DNA of 64,000 bases, taken from the NCBI GenBank assembly GCA_965205595.1, contig CBDBHI010000067.1:186001-250000 (forward strand), given 5' to 3'. Both the position numbers and the translations under genes were made by a program. This document shows positions 1 to 8,672 of the stretch, one piece after another (positions within the stretch are counted from its first letter, which is position 1; each line of letters opens with the position of its first letter). The notes beneath the pieces were generated by a model, which had not been told where the DNA came from, made no database searches, and saw only the letters and a list, made by a program, of their open reading frames with translations. The stretch comes from CATQHP01 sp965205595. GTDB lineage: Bacteria > Acidobacteriota > Terriglobia > Bryobacterales > UBA6623.

Positions 1-2
1 GC

Positions 3-764
3 GCTGGGTCGGTATTGGACTCCGTGCGGCTAACCTATTTGCCTCAAAATTCCCGGCCCGTCGTCAGATCAATCACCGTCTTGCCGGAAGCCGGCGACTC
101 GACGGGAGCAAGCTCGGCCAAAGGGGCGACGACGGATACTACCAGTAGCTACAGCATCACTGTGTCGGCTGCCGGCGACGCCTCGGCCCCGACGACCAGC
201 ACAAAGGCAACTGAGCTGGGCGCGGGGTCACAGAGCAAGCTGGCTGTGAGTTGGAAGGCGGAGGACCCCGATGGTGACGATCTTCGCGCCGAACTAGGTT
301 TCCGGGGCGAAGGCGAAGCGGCTTGGAAGACAATTAAGCGCGAGATTGCGGAGTCGAAGTTTTCGATCGAGAGTGATGCGCTGGCCGATGGTCGCTACTA
401 TTTTCGAGTACGGGTCGATGACGGCGGAGTGAATCCCGCCGGGCGCGCGCTGACCGATGAGAAGATCAGTGACCCGGTCGTAATCGACCATACGCCGCCC
501 CGCATTTTCCTCTCATCAAATGATGCGGATGCGCAGGTGCGATTCGACGCGGTCGATGCGATTTCCGGATTGAGTGCCGCGCACTACGCCATCGACGCCG
601 GGAAATGGCGGCCGTTGAATTCCGATGATGGCGTCATCGATTCACAACAGGAGTCGTTCACAATCACCCTCGGCAAACTCGCTGAGGGCGAGCACTTGAT
701 CGCTTTCCGGGTCCGAGACCGCGCCGGAAATGTCGGCCTTGGGAAGACCCTGCTGACGCAGTAA
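3..764 (+). CDS. C-terminal part of a secreted repeat/Ig-like protein (5' end outside window)
   Basis: The reading frame is open to the left edge, so this is the C-terminal end of a longer protein; a TTG at 15 is the first possible start inside the window but is probably internal. The visible 250 residues hold a low-complexity Ser/Thr/Ala stretch (about residues 28-70), then two beta-sandwich-like segments. One starts near LAVSWKAEDPDGDDL and resembles fibronectin-III/cadherin-like modules. The other follows DHTPPRI and ends in FRVRDRAGNVG, a motif common in bacterial Ig-like repeats. The opening segment SVRLTYLPQNSRPVVRSITV resembles the end of beta-propeller proteins in Acidobacteria (recollection, not a search). 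It was probably exported. No catalytic motif is visible, and the function is unknown. Confidence 0.6.
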   Translation, partial: AGSVLDSVRLTYLPQNSRPVVRSITVLPEAGDSTGASSAKGATTDTTSSYSITVSAAGDASAPTTSTKATELGAGSQSKLAVSWKAEDPDGDDLRAELGFRGEGEAAWKTIKREIAESKFSIESDALADGRYYFRVRVDDGGVNPAGRALTDEKISDPVVIDHTPPRIFLSSNDADAQVRFDAVDAISGLSAAHYAIDAGKWRPLNSDDGVIDSQQESFTITLGKLAEGEHLIAFRVRDRAGNVGLGKTLLTQ

Positions 765-936
765 CGCCGGCCCCATCTAGCAAGCGGTAAAGGCACGTTT
801 AGCGCTCGACTGAGCCCGGGCCCGGGCTCAAATGGCGGACACGCTGCCGTGTTCTTTTCATGGGCGGTCGAGCGGTCTCATTGTTCGGTTCGTACATTCG
901 ACCGAGCGGCTACTCTCTGTGTGATAAAGTTCGGCC

Positions 937-1818
937 ATGATTTTGAGGCTGCTTGTTATTGCGATCGCGCTTTCTCTCGTCTCGTTTGGTCAAGTCGATG
1001 GATTCGGCAAAGACGAGCTAATCAAGTACACGCCTGAAAATCCTTTTGACCGCCTCGACGACGGCCGGCCGAAGGTCCCCGACTCGCTAGTCGACAGGCT
1101 GCGTAACGCCTCATCTGAAATGCTTTGGGGCCCACTGCGCAGCGCCGGTTATCACTTTCAATGGTCGGGCGAATGGCAAATCGTTCACCCCGAAAAGAAG
1201 TTGATTGGCCGCGCCGTGACGGCGGTTTTCATGCCTGTGCGCCCTGACCTCAGTGAGATTATCGAGTCGGACGCCAAAGCAAGGGGCTTGGGTAAAAATG
1301 GCAACCAGAGAGTAATCGACGCGCTCAAGCCGGGTGACGTTTTAGTTGTCGACCTATTTGGAAAAATTGATGGCGGAACTTTTGCCGGCGATAACTTGGC
1401 AACGGCGATCCATGCCGCGACGGGCAATGGCTTTGTAATTGACGGCGCGGTGCGCGACCTCGACGGAATTTATCCGCTCGATATCCCAATCTACGTGCGT
1501 GGCTTTCATGTTTCAGCGATTAGCGACGTGATGTTGATGGGCATCAACGTGCCGATTCGGATCGGCAACACAACCGTTATGCCTGGCGACTTGGTTGTCG
1601 GTGATCGCGAAGGCCTGACGTTCGTGCCGCCACATGTTGTTGAGCCGGCTGCCGAGCGGGCTAAGATCACCGAGCTTCACGATGTATGGACGAAGGGAAA
1701 GCTCGCTACCGGCAAGTATACGGCGAGCGAGCTGTATCCGAGCCCGCGTGAAGAGGCGCTGAAGAAGGAATACGATGTCTGGCTGGCGGCGCAAAAGAAG
1801 AAGCTGGGGATCAAGTAG
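937..1818 (+). CDS. RraA-family protein with signal peptide (aldolase/demethylmenaquinone methyltransferase-like fold)
   Basis: A 293-residue protein with an N-terminal hydrophobic signal (MILRLLVIAIALSLVSFG) followed by an RraA-like fold. The family signature is visible as GGTFAGDNLATAIHAATG and, 20 residues on, GAVRDLDGI, whose Arg-Asp pair lies in the ligand/metal-binding cleft of RraA-type aldolases. Members include inhibitors of RNase E and class II 4-hydroxy-4-methyl-2-oxoglutarate/oxaloacetate aldolases. A signal peptide argues against the RNase E role and for an enzyme acting outside the cytoplasm. It is the first gene of a same-strand run with esterase (27-bp gap), MFS permease (9 bp) and sulfatase (4-bp overlap), so a catabolic role is likely; the substrate is unknown. 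Confidence 0.85.
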   Translation: MILRLLVIAIALSLVSFGQVDGFGKDELIKYTPENPFDRLDDGRPKVPDSLVDRLRNASSEMLWGPLRSAGYHFQWSGEWQIVHPEKKLIGRAVTAVFMPVRPDLSEIIESDAKARGLGKNGNQRVIDALKPGDVLVVDLFGKIDGGTFAGDNLATAIHAATGNGFVIDGAVRDLDGIYPLDIPIYVRGFHVSAISDVMLMGINVPIRIGNTTVMPGDLVVGDREGLTFVPPHVVEPAAERAKITELHDVWTKGKLATGKYTASELYPSPREEALKKEYDVWLAAQKKKLGIK

Positions 1819-1845
1819 GGGATCGATTGCTCGACACTAGTCCTT

Positions 1846-3792
1846 ATGAAGCGATTCGTAGTCTTTCTCGTTTGCGCGCTAACCCTCTCGGCACAGTCTG
1901 ACGAGCCCTATCGCCCCACCGGCGTCGAGTTAAGACTCGTCGAAGACCGCGCTCAAGAGCTGGGGCGCCAGATTGTTCGGCTGCGCTCTCGGCAGATTGA
2001 CGATGCCCTAATTGCGGAAGTCGAGATTTTTCACAAAGCGCTCGAGTGGCAGCTACGTTTTCCCGAGGAAGTTTATCGCAGGCACTATCTTCACGATGCG
2101 CTCGAGGCGGCGGCCGTCGGTGTTGAGCGCGCGACCGACCTTGAACAGGGGCGGCACCCTTGGACATCGGCGGACGGTTGGGTGCGGCGGGCGTATCGTT
2201 CGTCGGTCGACCGCAGCCTTCAGCCCTACGCTGTAAGCATTCCGAAAAGCTACGATTCGGCGACGCCGATGCGACTAGACGTTGTGCTCCACGGGCGCAA
2301 CAGCCGGCTCAGTGAGGTGAGTTTTATCGCTACCCACGACCCAGGCCGATTGGTTCCGCTCGACCAGGACCGCGTCATTCTCGAGGTCTTTGGCCGAACC
2401 AACAACGCCTACCGCTGGGCCGGCGAAACAGATGTGTTCGAAGCGCTTGCGGCCGTCGTCGCAAACTACAACGTTGACCCCGAACGGATCGTGCTGCGCG
2501 GTTTTTCGATGGGCGGCGCGGGGGCCTGGCATCTAGGTCTGCACCATCCAGATAGGTGGGCCGCGGTTGAAGCCGGGGCGGGCTTTACGGACACTCTCGT
2601 GTACGCGGAGAAAAGTCTCGATCACGAAACGGTTACGGCGTATCAGCTTCCGGCGTTGCACGTTTACGATGCAGTCGACTACGCCGTCAACGCCTACAAC
2701 TTGCCGTTCATCGGGTATGGGGGCGAAGACGATCCGCAGTTGCAAGCTTCGCTGAATATCCTCGATCAACTCGCTCTTGACGGCGCGCAATTTTATCAAG
2801 AAGGGCTCAATTGGACGACGAATTCGCTAAACGCGGAATTTCTGGTCGGGCCAAGAACCGGGCATCGTTTTCATCCCGAAAGCAAACTTCGTTCGGAACG
2901 GTTTATTGACGAGTCGCTTGGCGGCGAGCTTGGAGATCCGGCGAGTACCCGCTGCGTCACGTACACCACGCGTTATCCGAGATGCTTTGGAGTACTGATC
3001 GACGGCCTCACAGACCACTATGTACGCTCTGAAGTGCGAACTCTACGCGAAGACGGCAGGGTTGCGATTTCGACGCAGAACATTTCGCGACTTAGAGTTG
3101 ACGACATTCCCGATGGCGCTCGGCTTGAGGTTGATGGCCAAGAGGTTGCGACGAATGCGACTTCGTCGTTGCGCTTAAAGCGCGACGACGGGACCTGGCT
3201 TGCCACCACCTCGCTTCAAGAATGGCGGGGCAATCATCCGGTCAAACGGCCCGGTCTGCAAGGCCCGATTGATGACACTTTTACCGCCAGTTTCATCGCG
3301 GTCACGCCTAGCGGCGAATCTTCGAACCATGCTGTCGCCGAGCCGATCAGCGAACGCCTTGGGCTCTTTCAATCGAATTTCGCTAAGTGGCTACGCGCCG
3401 ATGTACAAACCGTGGCGGACGGTGAGCTGACTGAAGCGGCGATCCGCGAGAATCACCTGGTTCTGTTCGGCGACCCTCAGAGCAATCGCGTCTTGGCCAA
3501 GATCGCCGAGAGGCTGCCGATCGTCTGGAATGCGAAGGAGATTCGCGTGGGCGAGACTATCTACGATGCGGCGAACCACATCCTCGTGATGATCGCGCCC
3601 AACCCGCTGAACACTGACCGATACGTTGTGCTCAATAGCGGCCACACCTTCGGCGAACGTGAATTTCGAGGGACCAACGCGTTGCTATTTCCACGACTGG
3701 GAGACTACGCCGTATTGACGCTTGCCGGCCGTGTTGTGACCGCCGGGTTCTTCGACGAGAACTGGCAGATCCCAAAAGACCCTATGCCATAA
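1846..3792 (+). CDS. Secreted alpha/beta-hydrolase, predicted esterase/prolyl-oligopeptidase-like
   Basis: A 648-residue protein with a short signal peptide (MKRFVVFLVCALTLSAQS). The middle holds an alpha/beta-hydrolase fold with LDVVLHGR (oxyanion region) and the nucleophile elbow GFSMGG, Ser at about residue 221. HPDRWAAVEAGAG follows, as in PHB-depolymerase/feruloyl-esterase-like predicted peptidases. A GHRFHPES segment may supply the catalytic His. The last 250 residues look like an all-beta accessory region. The gene lies 27 bp after the RraA-family gene and 9 bp before the MFS gene, so it is probably co-transcribed; it may remove acyl groups from the substrate attacked by the operon's sulfatase (inference). 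Exact specificity cannot be read from sequence. Confidence 0.8.
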   Translation: MKRFVVFLVCALTLSAQSDEPYRPTGVELRLVEDRAQELGRQIVRLRSRQIDDALIAEVEIFHKALEWQLRFPEEVYRRHYLHDALEAAAVGVERATDLEQGRHPWTSADGWVRRAYRSSVDRSLQPYAVSIPKSYDSATPMRLDVVLHGRNSRLSEVSFIATHDPGRLVPLDQDRVILEVFGRTNNAYRWAGETDVFEALAAVVANYNVDPERIVLRGFSMGGAGAWHLGLHHPDRWAAVEAGAGFTDTLVYAEKSLDHETVTAYQLPALHVYDAVDYAVNAYNLPFIGYGGEDDPQLQASLNILDQLALDGAQFYQEGLNWTTNSLNAEFLVGPRTGHRFHPESKLRSERFIDESLGGELGDPASTRCVTYTTRYPRCFGVLIDGLTDHYVRSEVRTLREDGRVAISTQNISRLRVDDIPDGARLEVDGQEVATNATSSLRLKRDDGTWLATTSLQEWRGNHPVKRPGLQGPIDDTFTASFIAVTPSGESSNHAVAEPISERLGLFQSNFAKWLRADVQTVADGELTEAAIRENHLVLFGDPQSNRVLAKIAERLPIVWNAKEIRVGETIYDAANHILVMIAPNPLNTDRYVVLNSGHTFGEREFRGTNALLFPRLGDYAVLTLAGRVVTAGFFDENWQIPKDPMP

Positions 3793-3801
3793 TGGGTCGC
3801 G

Positions 3802-5052
3802 ATGCGCGCGACTAATGTCCGGCGACAGGTGCTTGTCGGACTTTTTTTCCTCTCTGTTGTCACCTACTTAGACCGGGTCTGCATCAATTCGGCGGGGCCG
3901 GACATGCAGTCGGACTTGGGATTGTCGACCGCCGAGTGGGGAGTCGTGGTTAGCGCCTTTCTCGCGGCGTATGGTGTCTTCGAAATTCCCGGCGGCTGGC
4001 TTGGTGATCGCTTTGGCCCGCGGCTGATTCTTACCCGCATCGTTGTCTGGTGGTCGGTGTTTACGGCGCTCACTGGCGTGGTTCGTGGTTATTTCTCTTT
4101 ACTAGTTGTTCGCGCCCTGTTTGGGGCAGGCGAGGCAGGGGCTTACCCCAACGCGTCTTGCGCTATTTCTCGCTGGTTCCCTCCACAAGAGCGCGCTCGG
4201 GCCCAGGGCATCGTTTGGATGGCGAGCCGACTTGGTGGAGCGCTATCGCCATTTTTGGTTTATCCGCTAATCCAGGCTTGGGGTTGGCGCAGCGTGTTTT
4301 ACGCGTTCAGTGTGCTCGGATTCTTTTGGGCGATTTGGTGGTGGCTCAGCTTCCGTGACTACCCCGAAGACAATCCAGCGGTCAACCAGGCCGAGCGAGA
4401 AATGATCGGCCCCCCCGCGCCACGCAAGCCACACATACCGTTCGGCGCGGTGGTTACGAGTGGAAATTTCTGGGCGATTTTGGCCATGTATCACTTTTTC
4501 TGCTACGCGTCGAACTGGTACTTATTTTGGACGGCTAGCTATCTCTCCGCTGAAAAAGGCTGGGAGAAATCGGAACTCGCCGCCTACACGGCGTTGCCAT
4601 TTTTATTGGCCGCATTCGCTGATTGGGGCAGTGGCTCCCTAAGCGACCGGCTCGTCGAGAAGATCGGCCTCAAGTGGGGGCGCCGTATCATCGGCATGAC
4701 AGGCGTCGGCTTAGCCGGGGCGCTGATCTTGCTTTCGCTTGCGATCGATGACCGAGTGATTGCGAGCTTGGTCCTGGCACTGGGTTTTGCGGCCTCGGAC
4801 TTCATGCTGCCGGTGAGCTGGGCGGTTTGCGTTGACGTGGGCCGCGAGGCCTCGGGCACCATCAGTGGAGCAATGAACACCGCCGGTCAAATCGGCGGCG
4901 TCGTGATGAGCATCGGTTACGGCGCTCTCGTCGAAAGCTATGGCTGGAATTTCCCGCTAGCCCTGATCGCCTGTCTGTCGTTTGTTTCCGCGCTTTGTTG
5001 GCTGAAAATTGACCCGACCAAACCGCTGCTGCCGGCAAGGAGCGAGGCATGA
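3802..5052 (+). CDS. MFS transporter, anion:cation symporter (ACS)-like
   Basis: A 416-residue, 12-helix major facilitator. The N-terminus carries YLDRVCINSAGPDMQSDLG and the loop 2-3 signature GGWLGDRFGPR, typical of the ACS family that imports hexuronates, glucarate and other organic acids. A middle cytoplasmic loop (around YPEDNPAVNQAE) matches the family layout. Its stop codon overlaps the start of the sulfatase gene (ATGA, 5049-5052), implying translational coupling. With an esterase, an RraA-like enzyme and a sulfatase in the same operon, the likely job is uptake of an acidic sugar or organic acid released from a sulfated or acylated substrate; this is inference from context. Confidence 0.88.
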   Translation: MRATNVRRQVLVGLFFLSVVTYLDRVCINSAGPDMQSDLGLSTAEWGVVVSAFLAAYGVFEIPGGWLGDRFGPRLILTRIVVWWSVFTALTGVVRGYFSLLVVRALFGAGEAGAYPNASCAISRWFPPQERARAQGIVWMASRLGGALSPFLVYPLIQAWGWRSVFYAFSVLGFFWAIWWWLSFRDYPEDNPAVNQAEREMIGPPAPRKPHIPFGAVVTSGNFWAILAMYHFFCYASNWYLFWTASYLSAEKGWEKSELAAYTALPFLLAAFADWGSGSLSDRLVEKIGLKWGRRIIGMTGVGLAGALILLSLAIDDRVIASLVLALGFAASDFMLPVSWAVCVDVGREASGTISGAMNTAGQIGGVVMSIGYGALVESYGWNFPLALIACLSFVSALCWLKIDPTKPLLPARSEA

Positions 5053-6761
5053 ACAATCTTGCACGTATTAAGAGCCTGATTGCGTTAGCGATCTTGCTGA
5101 CGGCTCTGGGGGCCTGCGGAGGCCCACCCCGACCCGCGCGACCCAACATCATCGTAGTCCTCACCGACGATCAAGGTTACGGCGATGTCGGTATCCACGA
5201 GAACGACGAGATCCGTACGCCGAACCTCGATCAGTTCGCACGCGAGGGGGTCGAGCTGACCCGCTTCTACGTAAGCCCCGTATGCGCCCCAACCCGAGCC
5301 AGCCTGATGACCGGCCGCTATTACTACCGCAGCGGCGTGATTCACACGTCACGTGGGGGCGCAAAAATGCACGGCGAAGAAGTCACCATCGCCGAGCGGC
5401 TCGGCGCTGCCGGCTACCGCACAGGAATTTTTGGGAAGTGGCATCTCGGCGACAACTATCCAATGCGTCCGATGGACCAGGGTTTTGAAGAGTCGCTAGT
5501 GCACCGAGCAGGTGGGCTTGATCAAAACCCGAATCCCGATACGAATGACTACTTCGACGATGTTGTGCTTCGCAACGGGAACGAGACGGCGCCCGAGGGC
5601 TACTGTACGGACGTGTTTTTCGACGCGGCGCTCGAATTCATCGCTGCCAAAGATGAGCGGCCGTTTTTCGTATATTTGCCAACTAACGCGCCGCACACTC
5701 CGCTCTTTGTTGCCGACGACTATTTGAAACCCTACGTCGACCAGGGTCTCGATGAGACGACTGCCAGGGTCTACGGCATGGTCGAGAACATCGACGACAA
5801 CATCGGTCGCTTACTCTCGGCGCTCGACGCGAGTGGTCAGCGTGACAATACACTCGTGGTTTTCTTAAGCGACAACGGGCCGCAGCAAGCTCGCTATACA
5901 GCGGGGCTTCGCGGGCGCAAGGGGATGAGTTACGAAGGTGGCATTCGAGCGCTCAGTTTCTGGCAATGGCCGAGCAAGTGGGAAAGACCACGCCAAGAAT
6001 CGCGGATCGCGGCGCACATCGATGTTGCCCCAACTTTGTTGGCGGTCGCGGGTATCGCTGAGTCGGGCCCTGCGTTCGACGGCAGGAATCTGATGCCACT
6101 GCTCGACGGTGCCGATGACTGGCCGGAACGAAAATTGTTCTTCCAGTGCCATCGCGGATTGACTCCGCTGCTCTACCAAAACGCGGCTGTCGAAACGGAG
6201 CGCTACAAACTCGTCATGAGCCCTGAGACGTTCAGCGACGAGGCGTTCACTTTCGAGGGCGATCCTCCGATGGCGCTGTATGACATCGCGGCTGACCCCG
6301 GCGAACAACACGATCTATCAGCCGACCAGCCTGAGGTTTTGGCGGATCTCAAGTCCTCTTACGAGGCTTGGTACGAAGACGTTCGCTCGACGAGAGGTTT
6401 TTCGCCCGGAGTCATACATCTTGGGGTTGACGCCGAGAACCCAGCGTTATTGAGCCGCTATCAGGACTCAACCTACGTCGACGGCAAGCCGACGACTTGG
6501 CCGGTAGTCATCGAGCGAGCGGGGCGGTACCGCTTTAGTGTTCTCGCGGAGCATACGCCGGCCGATGAGATGCATTTGGTCGTAAACGGCAAAGAGACTG
6601 TTCGAGAATTAAGTGGCGGCTCACCCGAAGCTGAGTTCGAATTGCCCGCCGGGTCGGCAACTATCGATATTTGGGTTCAGGCTACCGGCAAGTCTCGCCA
6701 GTTGACTATCGACAACAGTCGCGAAGGGAACGTGACGGTCGAATATCTAGGAACGAGCTAG
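5049..6761 (+). CDS. Lipoprotein sulfatase with extra C-terminal beta-domain
   Basis: A 570-residue type I sulfatase of the alkaline-phosphatase superfamily. Export is by a lipoprotein signal (LLTALGAC, lipid-modified Cys about residue 23). Metal ligands sit in VVLTDDQGYGDVG. The formylglycine motif is CAPTRASLMTGR with Cys79, so maturation needs a formylglycine-generating enzyme not found in the window. GKWHLG and SDNGP complete the active site. Most sulfatases of this type end near residue 450-480. This one continues with about 100 residues rich in beta-strands (VVIERAGRYRFSVLAEHT onwards), resembling a small carbohydrate-binding or jelly-roll module. It overlaps the MFS gene by 4 bp as the last gene of the operon. 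The substrate is unknown. Confidence 0.9.
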   Translation: MNNLARIKSLIALAILLTALGACGGPPRPARPNIIVVLTDDQGYGDVGIHENDEIRTPNLDQFAREGVELTRFYVSPVCAPTRASLMTGRYYYRSGVIHTSRGGAKMHGEEVTIAERLGAAGYRTGIFGKWHLGDNYPMRPMDQGFEESLVHRAGGLDQNPNPDTNDYFDDVVLRNGNETAPEGYCTDVFFDAALEFIAAKDERPFFVYLPTNAPHTPLFVADDYLKPYVDQGLDETTARVYGMVENIDDNIGRLLSALDASGQRDNTLVVFLSDNGPQQARYTAGLRGRKGMSYEGGIRALSFWQWPSKWERPRQESRIAAHIDVAPTLLAVAGIAESGPAFDGRNLMPLLDGADDWPERKLFFQCHRGLTPLLYQNAAVETERYKLVMSPETFSDEAFTFEGDPPMALYDIAADPGEQHDLSADQPEVLADLKSSYEAWYEDVRSTRGFSPGVIHLGVDAENPALLSRYQDSTYVDGKPTTWPVVIERAGRYRFSVLAEHTPADEMHLVVNGKETVRELSGGSPEAEFELPAGSATIDIWVQATGKSRQLTIDNSREGNVTVEYLGTS

Positions 6762-7034
6762 CTGGCGCCGGCGAGTATGCGCCATCAAGCCAATGAAATT
6801 CGGAGGCGCGACCGTTAGGAAGTGCGGTGGCGTAGGAGATTTCTGGAAAACGTTGAATCGGGTCCTGCTGATCAGTCCGCATAAGGATCCGACACAACCC
6901 ACCCAGTCAACCATTCGCCACGGAATTCGCTTATGTTCGCGCCTCCGATTCTAGACTCGAGAGTATAGTCTCTACCAGTCGCCGACACCAGCGCTTGTTG
7001 TTCACGAACGCTCTACGAGTTCGCTGAAATTGCG

Positions 7035-8462
7035 CTAGTTACCCGTGACTGGCAGCCTAGCGCCCACGGCATCAAGGTGTGCGCTTAGGTTTAGCTCCAA
7101 CTCCCGGACCTTGGATTCCTGCTCTCCGGCGAGGTCCTTCGTTTCCGACAAGTCCGCCGCCAAGTTATAAAGCTCGCTCTTCGGTGGATCGTAGAACTTG
7201 ATCAGTTTCCAGTCGCCATCGCGGACCACAGAGTAAGGGTCGTGTCCCGGCCCGTGGCGATAGTGTGGAAAATGCCAGTAGAGCGAGCGTGACGGCAGCT
7301 CGCCTCCCTTTAGAGCGGGCGTCAGATCCACCCCGTCGATTGAGCGGTCGACGGGCGGGCTTGTGCCCAGCGCGGCAGCGATTGTCGGCATTAGGTCCAC
7401 GCTGATGACCGCTTCCGCCGATACCGATCCCGGCTCGGTCACACCCGGCCAGCGTACGATCCAAGGCGTGCGTAGTCCTCCCTCATAGGCGTAACCCTTG
7501 CCGCTCCTGAGCGGGGCATTTTCTGTTGGGCGGCCCTGGCGGTCGAGACCACCGTTGTCTCCGGTAAACACGATCAGGGTGCGGCTTGTGAGGCCGTTGC
7601 GCTCGAGGGCGTCGAGCACGCGGCCCATGGCGTCGTCAACACTGTGGACCATCGCTGCGTAGACGGCGTCGTCTTGGCCTTTTCCATCGCGAAGCGTCTC
7701 GTACTTGGCCGTAAGGTTCTTTTTCGCCTGGATCGGCGTATGGACCGCGTAGTGCGCCATATACAGCAGGAACGGCTTGTGTTTGTTTCGCTCGATGAAT
7801 CCGACTGCTTCGTCGGCCTCGCGGTCTGTCAAGTATTCGCCCTTCTTGCGGGGAGACAGCGTTGGGATGCCCATCGGCAACCATTCCGGTACGACGTATG
7901 GATCGAAATACGAGGGGGGCTGGCCATAGTCCCATCCGCCATAATTTTCGTCAAAGCCCTGGTCTGTTGGCAGATGACCCTCCCCGCCGAGGTGCCATTT
8001 CCCAATGTACGCGCTGCGATAACCAAGTGGCCGGAGCATCTCGGCGAGCGTGATTTCCGAGTGCGGCAGGCGTTGTTCATTGACCGGTGTAATGAGATTC
8101 GTTTGCTCATTGGCGGGCTTGTGGTAGCCGTTGCGGTCACGTACGTTAGGCCATTGGCGCCCTTGAAGTTGGAAGTCCGAGCGTATCCAGTCGGTTACGC
8201 CGAGCCGTGCGGGCGAACGCCCGGTCATCAACGCGGCGCGGGTCGGCGAACAAACCGCGCACGAAGCATAGCCATCGGAAAAGCGCATCCCGGTCGCGGC
8301 TAGCTTGTCGATATTAGGCGTTTGGTAGAAATCAGACCCTTGGCAGCCCAAATCCTTCCAGCCGAGGTCGTCGACAAGCACGACGACGACGTTTAGTGGT
8401 GCGCCGCACAGCGGAAGAGCGATAGCAACGAGGCAAGCAAAAGTCAGGGCGAGGTGGGTCAT
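7035..8462 (-). CDS. Secreted sulfatase (arylsulfatase family)
   Basis: A type I sulfatase, 475 residues from the start chosen here. The open frame extends 26 codons further to 8540, but the ATG at 8462 begins a clean signal peptide (MTHLALTFACLVAIALPLCG), whereas the extension is polar. Metal-binding VDDLGWKDLG, formylglycine motif CSPTRAALMTGR (Cys about residue 71), GKWHLGG and FTGDNGG are all present. It faces the upstream operon convergently across 273 bp with no other gene. The composition matches plain arylsulfatases without accessory domains. Likely periplasmic or secreted; the substrate cannot be assigned. Confidence 0.88.
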   Translation of the reverse strand: MTHLALTFACLVAIALPLCGAPLNVVVVLVDDLGWKDLGCQGSDFYQTPNIDKLAATGMRFSDGYASCAVCSPTRAALMTGRSPARLGVTDWIRSDFQLQGRQWPNVRDRNGYHKPANEQTNLITPVNEQRLPHSEITLAEMLRPLGYRSAYIGKWHLGGEGHLPTDQGFDENYGGWDYGQPPSYFDPYVVPEWLPMGIPTLSPRKKGEYLTDREADEAVGFIERNKHKPFLLYMAHYAVHTPIQAKKNLTAKYETLRDGKGQDDAVYAAMVHSVDDAMGRVLDALERNGLTSRTLIVFTGDNGGLDRQGRPTENAPLRSGKGYAYEGGLRTPWIVRWPGVTEPGSVSAEAVISVDLMPTIAAALGTSPPVDRSIDGVDLTPALKGGELPSRSLYWHFPHYRHGPGHDPYSVVRDGDWKLIKFYDPPKSELYNLAADLSETKDLAGEQESKVRELELNLSAHLDAVGARLPVTGN

Positions 8463-8672
8463 GCTGGAACTCTGCTCTATTCTCCACCATTCGCTTCGAG
8501 AGACCCCTAGAGAGCAACCTAGGTTAGGTCGAATTGCCAAAAAGTCTTAAGTCGAATCACTGATTCCGCACTATGTCATACGACCCATAGTCTGGAACAT
8601 GGGTGCTCTAGCCGAAGTGTATGTAGTGGGCGCTTGACTCGTTGAGTTGAAGTCCGTCCACCGGAGAGATTT

